Shown: positions 26,690 through 36,638, counted from the first letter of the stretch. The stretch is DNA of 64,000 nucleotides from Phycisphaerae bacterium (GCA_016342495.1 JAEIOG010000005.1:1-64000); one strand, 5' to 3'. A program made the numbers and translations. Notes: generated by a model not told the origin, from the sequence alone.

Positions 26690-27550
26690 TTGTCCGACCA
26701 TCATCACTCAAAAACCAAATATATTATCCATCAACTCAAAGCTCACGCCCCGTTTACTTTCATCGGGGCAATTTTGGGGGTTGGCTTCATGTTTATTTTT
26801 CGAGCTCTTTTGACTAATGATGTCAGTGAAAAAATGTTTTTGGTTTTTCATCCAGCTCATGTGATTTTAAGTGCTATCGCCACCGCGGCGATGCTTATTA
26901 AGCACAATAAGAAGATTAATATCATTGCCCTTTTCGTACTGGGTTATATCGGAGCGGTGGGCGTAGCGACCCTCAGCGATACGGTTATTCCTTTTGCCAG
27001 TCAGAAAATCCTGGGTATACGAATCGACGCCCATGCCCACGCCCATGCCGAAGATGAACCTGCTGATATTCATGAAGAAGATAAGCACATCGAAGATGCC
27101 GCTGGCCATGAATCTGAAGTCAAACCAGACAACGATATAGTCTCCGCCCATGAGCAAGAAGATGCTGACCATCCAGCCACCGGAGAAACTGAAGTTGATG
27201 ACCATGCGAATTGCAGCCATGATCCTGTCGATGCCGGCCATGAAGGTCATCTGCGGCTGCCTTTCATTGAAGAATGGCATATCATTACCCCGTCGGCTTT
27301 ACTTGGGGTATTAATCGCGATGTTCTGGACCAATACTAAATTCCCTCATTTTGGCCATGTGCTGCTGAGTATCTGGGCATCACTGTCATGCGTATTAGCT
27401 GACATGGGTGGCACATTAGGCATAGGCCAATGGATCGGTTTGACCTTTGCCCTGTTTTTGGCGGTGTGGATACCATGCTGCATCAGCGACATCGTATTCC
27501 CGCTGCTGTTCGTAAAACCCGGCGAACCATTGCCTGAACATAAGCATTAA
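26690..27550 (+). CDS. Six-TM membrane protein with His/Asp/Glu-rich loop, function unknown
   Basis: A 286-residue inner-membrane protein starting at TTG, with AGGAG about 9 bases upstream. There are about three hydrophobic segments in residues 18-100 and three in 198-275, separated by a hydrophilic loop at about 108-195 packed with His, Asp and Glu (DAHAHAHAEDEP, DDHANCSHD). Both termini are also His-bearing (SDHHHSK, PLPEHKH). The loop suggests binding of a divalent metal such as Zn, Ni, Co or Mn, hence a transport or sensing role. This is inference; I do not recognise the family. Confidence 0.75.
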   Translation: MSDHHHSKTKYIIHQLKAHAPFTFIGAILGVGFMFIFRALLTNDVSEKMFLVFHPAHVILSAIATAAMLIKHNKKINIIALFVLGYIGAVGVATLSDTVIPFASQKILGIRIDAHAHAHAEDEPADIHEEDKHIEDAAGHESEVKPDNDIVSAHEQEDADHPATGETEVDDHANCSHDPVDAGHEGHLRLPFIEEWHIITPSALLGVLIAMFWTNTKFPHFGHVLLSIWASLSCVLADMGGTLGIGQWIGLTFALFLAVWIPCCISDIVFPLLFVKPGEPLPEHKH

Positions 27551-27931
27551 AAGGCAGAGGGGTTTTCAACAGGCTCACTGTTACCTATTCTCGTTTTCAA
27601 TCCCTAGCTTACAAACAGATTTCATACTGCGTCTTCAGCCTGTACATCGCTTTCGACGATTTTAGCGAAATGATTAAATACGGTCATAACATTTGCATAA
27701 GCTTCTGATATTTGCCCATTTGTCCGATTCTTGAGATCGCATAGCCATTACCGCAAACAGGTAAATACCATCGATGTAATTTAAAGGTTGTGACAACTTC
27801 CCCATCGACCTGCTGTCGCAGGACGTTGCCACGGCATTTGTTTATTAAGATTTTGAGGGTTGCAAGCACCCGGCGATAAATAAGTAACAAATGCTGGGAA
27901 ATACTCCATGTATTAATGAGTCAAGCGAGGA
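27551..27931. other. Intergenic region between the His-rich protein and the GLUG protein
   Basis: About 380 bases between convergent genes. The minus-strand frame at 27684-27890 (68 codons) has no ribosome site or recognisable motif. No terminator with a T-run is clear. Confidence 0.35.
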
Positions 27932-30900
27932 TTATTGTACAAAAATGCCATTGGCCAGCCAGTTCTGACATAGGATTGCCATATCATTTATGTCGATGAG
28001 TTCATCCCCATTTAGATCGCATTGCGGCAATATTGAAGAATCGCCGAGCCACTCCTGGGATAAAGCCGCGAAGTCGCCCAGTTCCACTTTCATATTATCA
28101 TTAATATCACCAGCGGGGAACTGCCATGCTAATAGCGGATAGGCTGGCTTATCACTGCGGAATTTCCAAACTGGTGGCGTACCATCATCAGAACCGAAAT
28201 CCCAGTCAGAGCCAGTAAAAGAGGTGCTGTCCTGAAGTTCAGCAGTAGTTAGTGCCATTCCCGCACTTGCTGTTGCAACCCCGGCGACGTCACTATCCCA
28301 GGCACATTGCAGAACAGTGCCGCTGTCTGGCGGGCAGAAACCATGAGCATTTTCATTTTCTGGAGGGACATTTAACTCTACCGCGGCATAACAGTTTTCA
28401 ATGGTTTTGGTATTATGAGATATAAATCCCGCAATAGTAATACCTGGGCTGACTGCATTTATTGTGCCTGATGCATAGCAATTCTGAATTGAATTACGAT
28501 ATATACCGCCTGTATATCGTGCAAAACCCGCGGCAAAGCCATCTTTACTGTTAATGTCTATAGTTACATTGCTAAAACAATTTTCAATTATATTTTCGTT
28601 AATTGTGTGGCAAAAAGCACCTACAAAGCAAGTAGGGCTGTTTATTGTTATTGTACCAGTTACATAGCAATTTCTTATAATAATTTCACCGGCATTACCA
28701 GCATTTGGGGGATTGCCTGAAATAGCGCAAAGCCCACCTATTATCTCATAGTTTTTCCCATTGTAAATGTAGTTGATATTGGTCAGGCCAAAGTTTGTAA
28801 TATTGAAATCATATTGACAAAAATTAATTATTCCAAAAAACCCCAATGGTTCAAAGTAACTATGACTGACAGATTTATTATCGTCAAGGTTGATAGTAAA
28901 GTTATCTATAATATGTCCATCACCATCAAATTTTCCAGCAAAAGGATATGCTGTGTTTGTATTACCATACATAAAAAGCCCTGAGGCAATAAATGCTTTC
29001 TGGAAAGTGTGACCTGCCAGATCAATGTCACTGGTTAGTCGAAAGCATCTATTCCATAATAGTTTTTCCGTTCGAAAAGCAAACAGACAATCAATGTCAT
29101 TGATAAGGAACGGCTCTTGTTGTGTGCCGCGGCCATCTAAGGGGATATGGATGCCGTGATCATTTTGATTTTTAAGTTTTGGACCATAGCCCGGATCAAG
29201 CTGCCAGATTTCGGTATCCCAGCCGGGGAAACTGGCCGGGTCCTGCATTTCAGATAATGTAAGCATGATTTCATCATGATAATTGCCATAGGCGCAGCTT
29301 TTACAGCCGTTGACGGTCCCGGTATTTTTACCGCAGATTGAACCAGCAGTGTTTTCCCATTCAGGCAAGGAGCAATCAATAAAGGTGCTGGCATAACAAT
29401 TAGCTATAGTGCCGCTATTTTCGCCACAGATAGCTGCCAGATATTTGGGATTAATGCCTGAATCACCGCCATCAATATAATAATCAATATACATGTTCAT
29501 TTTAACGAAGCAATTCTGGATTGTTCCAGCATTTTGCCCGCAAATTCCTGCGATATGTTGCGGTGGAGCTGTGTTTTCAAGTTTAATATTATAGCTATTG
29601 TTGGACATGGCAATATTTTTGACCACGCCTGAATTTACTATACCGCCAAATAATGCCAGATGGCTATAATGCTTTTCAAAATCGTTGCGAAAAATAATGT
29701 TAAATGTCAGATTATTTATCGCATGGCCATTTCCATCAAAACAGCCACTGAAAGGAGTTCCCTGAAAATCAGATTCATGCAAAGCAGTGTCCGGAGCTAT
29801 TACTGCCCGATCAAAATACCAGCTTCCCAGATCAATATCGCTGGTCAGCATGAAATTATTTTCCCATAGTCCCGGACATTTCCCTGCATAGGTCAAGGCT
29901 TCTACACTGTCAATGATAAATGGATTTTCAGCAGTGCCAGCTCCGTAAAACGGGATTTTCGGAGCCTGATTATTGACATGCTGGTTGGGTCGGGGCAGAT
30001 AGCCATTTGTGATTATCCAGTTGGTATTTTCACTGAAAGTAGTCAGGGCTTGCGGGGTTATAGGGAAGGCTATGCCATTGTCGTTTCCGCTGTGATAGCC
30101 AAAATGGCAATCATTTATTTCGCCATAATTATCCAGACAGAACGCTGCTCGTTGGGCATTATATGAGGAGGTTGTTCCCCAGCTGTAACAGTGTTCTATC
30201 TGGCTAGAACTTGCCGCTACAAAACCGGCTATTCGGTTATCATTTGAAGAATCGCTTGTATCAATGATATTGCAAACTGAATAGCAATCGCTAATCTGAG
30301 GGGTATAATCTATCGCAAGACTGAAACCGCACAATCCCGCAATGCTGTAACGATAATTATTGTAGTAGATTGCATCCATAAGCTCAATTTTACCGGTTGT
30401 ATAGCATTGTTTGATGGTGCCAGCATTATTGCTGCATAACAAGCCTGCTATTACTGCATTGGCATAAAAATAAGATTCTTGGCTTTGATAATTGAGTTTT
30501 ATATGAGCGTTTTCAATACCGAGGTTTTCAATCATGCCGGTTGACTTGCCAAATAAGCCGATATTGGAATACTGTTGTCTTGGGTTTTCATAGTCTACAA
30601 TTTTACCGGTATCGATTTGCATGTTTCTTATCACATGTCCATTCCCATTAAAATGACCTGTGAATCCCTGTTCTTCATATGAATTGTATTGTTGACCAGG
30701 TGTTTCATCAGTGATAATGGCACCGCAAAATATCTTATCAGCATCGAAAACAATATCAGCGGTCATGATAAAATTCCGGTCAAATATCGCTGGCATCATT
30801 CCGATCAATTCCAGGTCCATCTGACAGGCAATAGGGAAGGGCATTTCATTTGAACCATCGCCGTTGTTGCCGATGGATATATAAATATCAACCGGTTGGC

Positions 30901-31966
30901 CCGGCGGACAATGGCCGCCGATGCTGTAAGATAAGCCAATAGCAGTATTGAACATACCAAAGAGACTGTTGACATGGTGAATACTGCCAACTGTCAGGCC
31001 AGCCTGTTCTATTAAATCACATGTTTCCGGCAAATCGCAGCCAATTACATCTGGGATGCGGCAATAATGAAAAGCAGCCAGCTGCGGCATCTGGCCATCT
31101 ATTGCGACCCAGGCCCCTGCGCCATAGCTTTCGGAAGTTATAAAATCCCAGCCAATATCGATGAAATTATGTGGATTATAAAATTGGTGACTGGTTAAGG
31201 CTCGGAGATTGGAAAAATTGTAAGGATAATTTGATTCGGAAAAAGGAAAGTTTGGTGCCAGTTCGCAGTTCCAGATGCAGTTTTCTATAGTGTCATTATA
31301 GTGGTCATAGCCAAAAGCATTGCCGCTGGTATTACCGCTGTAATAGCAGTTAAGCATTTTTCCGGAATTGAGATCACAAAATCCTATTGCGTCATGAAGA
31401 ATATCGACTGTTGAGTAACAATTTTTAATTTGTGCATTAGGCCCGATCCCCCAGGCAAAAGAACAATTGCCATAACCGGTGCTGTCTATCTGGCCGGTAC
31501 AGAAACATTGTTCAATAATTCCTTGATTTGCATATACAAATGGAGCAGATTCGTCCATATTGCCACTGAAATTGATGTCAGCAAGCCCTACCCGAAAAAC
31601 ACTACCATTGACTTCATGAATAAAACAGGCTTCACCATCACTGATAATGGTCAGATTAGAGATAATATGGCCATCACCTTCCAGCGTGCCGTTAAATTCT
31701 CCCTCATAAAAGGCTCTGTTAAAGCTGCCATCAGGATTATCGCCATAGCCATTGGCTTTGAGTATATCTGGGTGAATATCGATATCGTCGGTAAGGATGA
31801 AGTGGTCATCGCTGCTGACATTCACATCACGCAGTGCCATCAAATCAGCCAGATTGGCTATTTGATAAGGGTTTTCCGCAGTGCCGTCCCCGCCGCTGTA
31901 GGCCAAAAGCCCTGTTGTTAATAAATTTAACAAACCAAATACTGCTATAACACTAAATTTCTTCAT
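27932..31966 (-). CDS. Secreted GLUG-repeat/PASTA protein with C-terminal dockerin-like domain
   Basis: A 1344-residue exported protein. After a signal peptide there are four copies of a GLUG-type beta-helix module, each opening with a G-x-GT-x-x-x-P-[FY]-x-I motif (GGDGTAENPYQI, GDGSNEMPFPI, GAGTAENPFII, GRGTQQEPFLI near residues 25, 369, 675, 944) and containing many NCY/GTI-x-NC turns. A PASTA-like domain (PDVIGCDLPETCDLIEQAGLTVGSI) sits at about 303-365 between modules 1 and 2. The last 55 residues are a duplicated Ca-binding dockerin-like unit (GDFAALSQEWL, DINDMAILCQNWL). Probably a surface or adhesion protein; no cohesin is seen. Confidence 0.85.
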   Translation of the reverse strand: MKKFSVIAVFGLLNLLTTGLLAYSGGDGTAENPYQIANLADLMALRDVNVSSDDHFILTDDIDIHPDILKANGYGDNPDGSFNRAFYEGEFNGTLEGDGHIISNLTIISDGEACFIHEVNGSVFRVGLADINFSGNMDESAPFVYANQGIIEQCFCTGQIDSTGYGNCSFAWGIGPNAQIKNCYSTVDILHDAIGFCDLNSGKMLNCYYSGNTSGNAFGYDHYNDTIENCIWNCELAPNFPFSESNYPYNFSNLRALTSHQFYNPHNFIDIGWDFITSESYGAGAWVAIDGQMPQLAAFHYCRIPDVIGCDLPETCDLIEQAGLTVGSIHHVNSLFGMFNTAIGLSYSIGGHCPPGQPVDIYISIGNNGDGSNEMPFPIACQMDLELIGMMPAIFDRNFIMTADIVFDADKIFCGAIITDETPGQQYNSYEEQGFTGHFNGNGHVIRNMQIDTGKIVDYENPRQQYSNIGLFGKSTGMIENLGIENAHIKLNYQSQESYFYANAVIAGLLCSNNAGTIKQCYTTGKIELMDAIYYNNYRYSIAGLCGFSLAIDYTPQISDCYSVCNIIDTSDSSNDNRIAGFVAASSSQIEHCYSWGTTSSYNAQRAAFCLDNYGEINDCHFGYHSGNDNGIAFPITPQALTTFSENTNWIITNGYLPRPNQHVNNQAPKIPFYGAGTAENPFIIDSVEALTYAGKCPGLWENNFMLTSDIDLGSWYFDRAVIAPDTALHESDFQGTPFSGCFDGNGHAINNLTFNIIFRNDFEKHYSHLALFGGIVNSGVVKNIAMSNNSYNIKLENTAPPQHIAGICGQNAGTIQNCFVKMNMYIDYYIDGGDSGINPKYLAAICGENSGTIANCYASTFIDCSLPEWENTAGSICGKNTGTVNGCKSCAYGNYHDEIMLTLSEMQDPASFPGWDTEIWQLDPGYGPKLKNQNDHGIHIPLDGRGTQQEPFLINDIDCLFAFRTEKLLWNRCFRLTSDIDLAGHTFQKAFIASGLFMYGNTNTAYPFAGKFDGDGHIIDNFTINLDDNKSVSHSYFEPLGFFGIINFCQYDFNITNFGLTNINYIYNGKNYEIIGGLCAISGNPPNAGNAGEIIIRNCYVTGTITINSPTCFVGAFCHTINENIIENCFSNVTIDINSKDGFAAGFARYTGGIYRNSIQNCYASGTINAVSPGITIAGFISHNTKTIENCYAAVELNVPPENENAHGFCPPDSGTVLQCAWDSDVAGVATASAGMALTTAELQDSTSFTGSDWDFGSDDGTPPVWKFRSDKPAYPLLAWQFPAGDINDNMKVELGDFAALSQEWLGDSSILPQCDLNGDELIDINDMAILCQNWLANGIFVQ

Positions 31967-32174
31967 AAATCACCCTTTAATCTATCGTTACCGTTAATAG
32001 CTCCTTATTATTATAGCTATTTTTTGGGGAGGAGCAATAGTTTAATTTCGGACTTGGAGGTTTAAAATAATACTTTATCGCCATTGATGCCTTTCTGGCA
32101 GATACAGATTGATATTTAACGCAAGTGATACCAAAGGGCTTACTTTTGCCTTTTTGCTTGAATGTTTCTGAATT

Positions 32175-32425
32175 TCATATCGTAATGGCAATCGTATTAC
32201 CGGGCAGGCTGGCACCGGAATCGTTGATCGCTATGATACGATATTCCCGATCTTCTCTGACAGTGGTTTTGGCTTTATTCAGGCGATAGGAATTGACAGT
32301 GGTAAAGTTTTCCAGCTGCCATTTATCTTTACCATCAGCTAAACGATACTGAACCAGATAGCCCTTGACCGGACGGCGAGGAAATTTTGTATTGTCTCCT
32401 ACGAAAATATACCTTCATAGTCCAT
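32175..32425 (-). pseudogene. Frameshifted mini-gene encoding an Fn3-like domain
   Basis: An ATG at 32425 has AAAGGA 7 bases upstream and starts MDYEGIF, but the frame hits TAG after eight codons. The overlapping frame continues as VGDNTKFPRRPVKGYLVQYR and then about 55 residues ending with a TGA at 32175. The second part has the pattern of a fibronectin type III domain (YLVQYR, W, EYRIIAINDSGASLPGN). One extra base in the AAAA run at 32404-32407 would join both frames into an 83-residue protein. It may be a real frameshift, a homopolymer sequencing error or programmed slippage. Confidence 0.6.
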
Positions 32426-32486
32426 TATTATTCCTTTATAAATCTGTGTAAATCCGCCCAATCAGTCAAAATCCGTGTCCTAATTC

Positions 32487-34271
32487 TCATTCGCCTATCT
32501 TTAAATCAATCGCCATCAATTCCACTGAGCTATTGCCATTAAACCGATTAATCACCGGCTCAAAAACCATATCAAAACTATTGGCTCCGGCCAGCGGTTT
32601 TTCCCATTTGGCGGTCTTACTAAAAGCCACCACTCTGAACATCGCATTGCGGCCAAACTGCTGGTCTTGGGGCTTATCTGTTACGATCATCGAAAGATGA
32701 TTTCCCTTTTGCCCCATCCGCCGGGTTGGCTCAACTAATCGCAAATTCCGCACGACAAGCTTAACTGAAGGATTCCCCTGGCCAAATGGCCCCAGCTTTT
32801 CGATATGTTCGACAGCATTCAATGTCAGCATATCAAGAGAAATTTCCCCATCAATCTCTAATTTACTTACTAAACCATCTTCTCTAATATTTTCTTTTAC
32901 ATATTCATTAAAAGCTTCACGGAAATCATCAATTTTATCAGCATCAATTTTCAAACCCGCCGCCATCGCATGGCCACCAAATCCATTTAGATGTTCACTG
33001 CAAGCCGACAATGCCGCATGAATATCGAAACCCGGCACCGACCGACATGAACCCATCGGTTTGCCATTATCCAGTGAAATAACAATTGTTGGCTTATTAT
33101 ATTTATCAATAATTCGCGAAGCGACAATGCCAATAACCCCGCCATGCCAGTTCTCATCAGCTACAACAATCCCGCTGTATTTTTCCTTATCCATTCCCAA
33201 ATCAATGATTTGTTTTTTTGCCTGTTCGACAATTTCTTTTTCAACTTTTTGGCGAAGTCTATTTTGCGATTCCAGGTAAGCAGCGATTTCCAATGCTTTT
33301 TGCAAATTACTCTTGGTAAACATTTCAATGGCCAACCGCGCATGGCCCATACGGCCGGCAGCATTCAATTTCGGCGCCAGTTTAAAACCAATATCCATAC
33401 TAGAAAGTTTTTCACCAGTTAAACCCGATGCCTTTATCAATGCCAGTATCCCCGGATCATTACTGTTGGCCAGACCCTGCATCCCAAATGCTGCCAATAC
33501 CCGATTTTCACCTAATAACGGCACTACATCAGCAATCGTTCCTAATGCGGCCATACTGGTAGCAGACAACAGAAATTCTCGGAAATTCTCCGAAACTTTT
33601 TTCGATTCCGAAAAACTTTGGGCGATCGCCCAGGCCAATTTAAATGCCACCCCTGCCCCGCAAAGATTAGCATTAGCATAATTCTGCCCCGGCAAATCTG
33701 GGTGCAGTACCGCCACGGCTTTGGCTGGCTTGTCGCCAACTTTATGATGATCGGTAATAATTAATTCGATCCCAAGTTCAGCGGCCCGGTCAGCTGCTTC
33801 ATAAGCTGTAATGCCGCAATCTACTGTTATTATTAGACTAACATTTTTTTCTGCCAGCAATTCAATTGCTTCAATATTCAATCCATAACCTTCATCCAGG
33901 CGATGGGGCACATAGAATTCAACTTCGCGACCAGCCTGTTTCAGGCATTGCCACAGGATAGCTGTTGACATTATGCCATCGACATCATAATCGCCATAGA
34001 TTACTATCTTTTCCTTATCGACTATCGCTTTGCGGATGCGGGAGACGGCTTTGTCAATGTTGAGCAGATTTGACGGATCGATAAGATCCATAAGTGACGG
34101 TTTTAGAAAGCTTTGCGCAGTTTTAGTGTCACGGATGCCGCGATTGTAGAGCAGTTGGGCTATCAATTTAGGGAGGGAGGTTTCTTTAGCGAAATCGTCG
34201 ATATCAGTAGTGGTTGGGGCGATTTGCCACAGTGCACCTTCTTTATGACGTTTTTGTAACGTCCGTGCCAT
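32487..34271 (-). CDS. recJ: Single-stranded-DNA-specific exonuclease RecJ
   Basis: A 594-residue 5'-to-3' single-strand exonuclease of recombination and mismatch repair. DHH-superfamily motifs appear in order: IYGDYDVDGIMSTA (I), ITVDCGI (II), IITDHHKVGD (III) and LCGAGVAFKLAWA (IV). The DHHA1 part has GGVIGIVASRI and FGGHAMAAGLKID, followed by a C-terminal OB domain. Length is normal for the family. AAGGAG lies 6 bases before the ATG. It is monocistronic as far as can be seen. Confidence 0.95.
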   Translation of the reverse strand: MARTLQKRHKEGALWQIAPTTTDIDDFAKETSLPKLIAQLLYNRGIRDTKTAQSFLKPSLMDLIDPSNLLNIDKAVSRIRKAIVDKEKIVIYGDYDVDGIMSTAILWQCLKQAGREVEFYVPHRLDEGYGLNIEAIELLAEKNVSLIITVDCGITAYEAADRAAELGIELIITDHHKVGDKPAKAVAVLHPDLPGQNYANANLCGAGVAFKLAWAIAQSFSESKKVSENFREFLLSATSMAALGTIADVVPLLGENRVLAAFGMQGLANSNDPGILALIKASGLTGEKLSSMDIGFKLAPKLNAAGRMGHARLAIEMFTKSNLQKALEIAAYLESQNRLRQKVEKEIVEQAKKQIIDLGMDKEKYSGIVVADENWHGGVIGIVASRIIDKYNKPTIVISLDNGKPMGSCRSVPGFDIHAALSACSEHLNGFGGHAMAAGLKIDADKIDDFREAFNEYVKENIREDGLVSKLEIDGEISLDMLTLNAVEHIEKLGPFGQGNPSVKLVVRNLRLVEPTRRMGQKGNHLSMIVTDKPQDQQFGRNAMFRVVAFSKTAKWEKPLAGANSFDMVFEPVINRFNGNSSVELMAIDLKIGE

Positions 34272-34681
34272 CCAGCACTCCTTTGCTATAGTTATTATTA
34301 ATTAGTAAGATTTTAGATATGATACCTTATGGCCTTGGCAATGACAAGTAGCAAAAAAAGCAATATGATCCATACCATTTGCGCACTTTGGTAAATTTCA
34401 GGTGAAGATCACGGGCACGAAAAGGCAGTTTTTCCCCGAAAATGTCTGAAAATACTCTGAAAATTACAAAAAAGGGAAGTTTTTTACAAAAATTACTTGT
34501 CATTAAACAACAAAAGTGCGTAAATGGCTTTCATGGTAAGCCCATATTATGCTCTATTTAATTAGTTCTAATATTAATATGGTATTATCAAAGTTATAGT
34601 GTAATATTGACGATAAAATACTTGAAGGTTATTATTATTTTGGATTTACCTGAGGTTGGAGTTTTATATTATAGAAGCACT

Positions 34682-34749
34682 CCGGCCTCAAAATAGGGGT
34701 CCGGCTCGCATATGCGGGAAATAAAGGCAATAATTTTAAAACTATTGCC
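34682..34749 (+). promoter_or_regulatory. Three consecutive hairpins in the leader of the response regulator
   Basis: Three stems stand in a row: CCGGCCTC/GGGGTCCGG (34682-34704, one bulge), CTCGC ATAT GCGGG (34705-34718) and GGCAATA/TATTGCC (34726-34749). They end 2 bases before the ribosome site GAGGGA and 15 bases before the ATG. The compact order suggests a cis-acting RNA, but it does not match a riboswitch consensus I know. The upstream part of the leader (34272-34680) is AT-rich with nothing recognised. Confidence 0.45.
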
Positions 34750-34764
34750 AAGAGGGATAGTTGT

Positions 34765-35214
34765 ATGAACCAGCAAAAATTAGCGGTAAATATGAATATC
34801 ATATTGAGGTCAGATATTGAATTTCTGATTGTTGAAGATGAGCGGGCCCATTTTGTGTTGGCCCGGATTTGTCTTGAAAGAGCCGGGATAGAAAATAAAA
34901 TAAACTGGTTTGAAAATGGTCAGGAAGTTTTGGATTTCCTGCGAGGCTCTGGCCATCCATCAATAAATAATAAAAAATATATCATGCTATTGGATGTCAG
35001 GATGCCCAGTATGGATGGCATCGAGGTTCTGCGAAGAATAAAAAGCGATGATATGTTAAAGTCGATTCAGGTAATAATGCTGACAACCAGTGATGACCAG
35101 CAGCAGGCGAAGGTTTGCTATGAACTAGGTTGCATAGCTCATGTGACCAAGCCTCCAAATGAAGCTTTATTGTCGGCAATAAAGCGGGCATCACATCGGC
35201 CACAGATAGCCTGA
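34765..35214 (+). CDS. CheY-like response regulator, receiver domain only
   Basis: A 149-residue stand-alone receiver domain of the Rcp1/CheY type. Acidic pocket VEDE near residue 24, phosphorylatable Asp in MLLDVRMPSMDG near residue 77, the Thr in MLTTSDD near 110 and the Lys in HVTKPPNE near 132 are all present. There is no output domain, so it must act through a partner. No histidine kinase is adjacent. GAGGGA precedes the ATG, after an unusual three-hairpin leader. Confidence 0.92.
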   Translation: MNQQKLAVNMNIILRSDIEFLIVEDERAHFVLARICLERAGIENKINWFENGQEVLDFLRGSGHPSINNKKYIMLLDVRMPSMDGIEVLRRIKSDDMLKSIQVIMLTTSDDQQQAKVCYELGCIAHVTKPPNEALLSAIKRASHRPQIA

Positions 35215-35300
35215 TGGGGCGTTAAAACTAAAAGTCCAAAGTTTTAGTGTTGCTGGTGCGTAGGGTTTTGAAATGATTTGTTCGCAGAGGCACGCAGATT

Positions 35301-36638
35301 TTAAGGGATAATAAAGGGGTATTTTTCTTGTAGGATATCGATTGGGGTTTTTCCCTGATTATCTTTTATTGTCAGGTCGGCACCTGCATTGACAAGTTTT
35401 TCAAGATTATGTAAATACCCATACCGAGTAGCCAGATGAGCTGGAGTCTGGCCTTTTTTGTCTTGGATATTGACTTTGGCACCTTTTTTGATTAATTCAC
35501 TAACAAGAAAATATTGGTCATATGATTTAGCTGTTAAATGCAAAGCTGTTTGGCCTTCATCATCTGTAATATTAACATTTGTAACTTCCACTAATTTTTT
35601 AAGTAGATTGTATATGCTACCTTGCTTGCCTTGATTTGGCCAACCGAGACGGCCACCCCATTTGTTATCGTAAAAAACCAACAGGGGAGTGCGGCCATAA
35701 CTGTCTTTAGCGTTAGCGTTAGCACCTTTGGAAAGTAGATATAAAACAGATGATTCATTATGGCATTGCACGGCCAAGTGTAATGGTGTTGTTCCGCATG
35801 CATGTGCATTAATATCAGCTCCTTTTTCAACCATCGCTTGCACGCTGTCAATATCATTAGCCCAATGTAGCGGGGTGAAGCCATCATTGTTAACCGTATT
35901 AACCTTTGCTCCTTTTTCCAGTAAAAGCTTAACGATATCAGGTGTGGGTGCCAGATGCAGCGCAGTGTTTCCTTTATTATCTTTAATATTCACATCGATG
36001 CCATCCACCAATCTTTGATGGAATTCTACCAGTTTTTTGTTTCCATTAAAGTGTGGCCATGCATCCCAATTGGTATCAGTAGCATAGAAGTAAAATAAAG
36101 CGGTCCTGCCATCGCCATCTTCGATTTTCGGATCAGCTCCCTTTGATAATAAATATAAACCTAATGGAGCATCATGGATATAAGCAGCTATTTGTAATGG
36201 GGTTTCGCTACCATTATTACTAACATTGACATTAGCTCCATTTTCAACAAAGACATTAGCAATATCGGTATTGTGTGCATAATGGAGCGGAGTCGCCCCA
36301 AAAATATTAATGGAATTGACACTTGCACCATTTTTGATTAATAATTCGGCCATCTTCGCACTTTTGACATAGTGCAAAGTCATATTGTTATCTTCATTGA
36401 ATAATATAGAAGCTAAGTTGGGATCAATCTCAAGAATCTTTTGCATCAAGGCTTGCCAGTCATTATCGATGGTTTGCTTAATGAGTTTAGCTTGCTCGGC
36501 TTTTTCCAGTCTGACTATGTCAGGCAGGGACGCTATAAGATTGTTTTCGGCTGGCTGTATTCTGTATGAATTACTGGGATTGTAACAGCCTGTCAATAAG
36601 AACAGAGTTAAGCAGTAAAAAAATATTTTTATATTCAT
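35301..36638 (-). CDS. Ankyrin-repeat lipoprotein
   Basis: A 445-residue lipoprotein (MNIKIFFYCLTLFLLTGC) with about nine ankyrin repeats through its length (ATPLHYAHN, FTPLHWAND, TTPLHLAVQ, QTALHLTAK, QTPAHLATR). Such repeats bind other proteins. A block of about 116 residues is duplicated: GATPLHYA...NTALHL and GFTPLHWA...QTALHL share the same irregular repeat with an insert (DAWPHFNGNKK versus RLGWPNQGKQG). GGAG lies 6 bases before the ATG at 36638; the track start at 36707 has no signal peptide. Function unknown. Confidence 0.88.
   Translation of the reverse strand: MNIKIFFYCLTLFLLTGCYNPSNSYRIQPAENNLIASLPDIVRLEKAEQAKLIKQTIDNDWQALMQKILEIDPNLASILFNEDNNMTLHYVKSAKMAELLIKNGASVNSINIFGATPLHYAHNTDIANVFVENGANVNVSNNGSETPLQIAAYIHDAPLGLYLLSKGADPKIEDGDGRTALFYFYATDTNWDAWPHFNGNKKLVEFHQRLVDGIDVNIKDNKGNTALHLAPTPDIVKLLLEKGAKVNTVNNDGFTPLHWANDIDSVQAMVEKGADINAHACGTTPLHLAVQCHNESSVLYLLSKGANANAKDSYGRTPLLVFYDNKWGGRLGWPNQGKQGSIYNLLKKLVEVTNVNITDDEGQTALHLTAKSYDQYFLVSELIKKGAKVNIQDKKGQTPAHLATRYGYLHNLEKLVNAGADLTIKDNQGKTPIDILQEKYPFIIP

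Noticed and set aside
27684-27890. 68-aa minus-strand ORF in the gap after the His-rich protein
   Set aside because: No ribosome site, no recognisable motif and no plausible partner.
34682-34764. Cyclic-di-GMP (GEMM) riboswitch before the response regulator
   Set aside because: A CTCCGGCCT string recalls the GEMM motif, but the conserved flanking elements and tetraloop receptor are missing.
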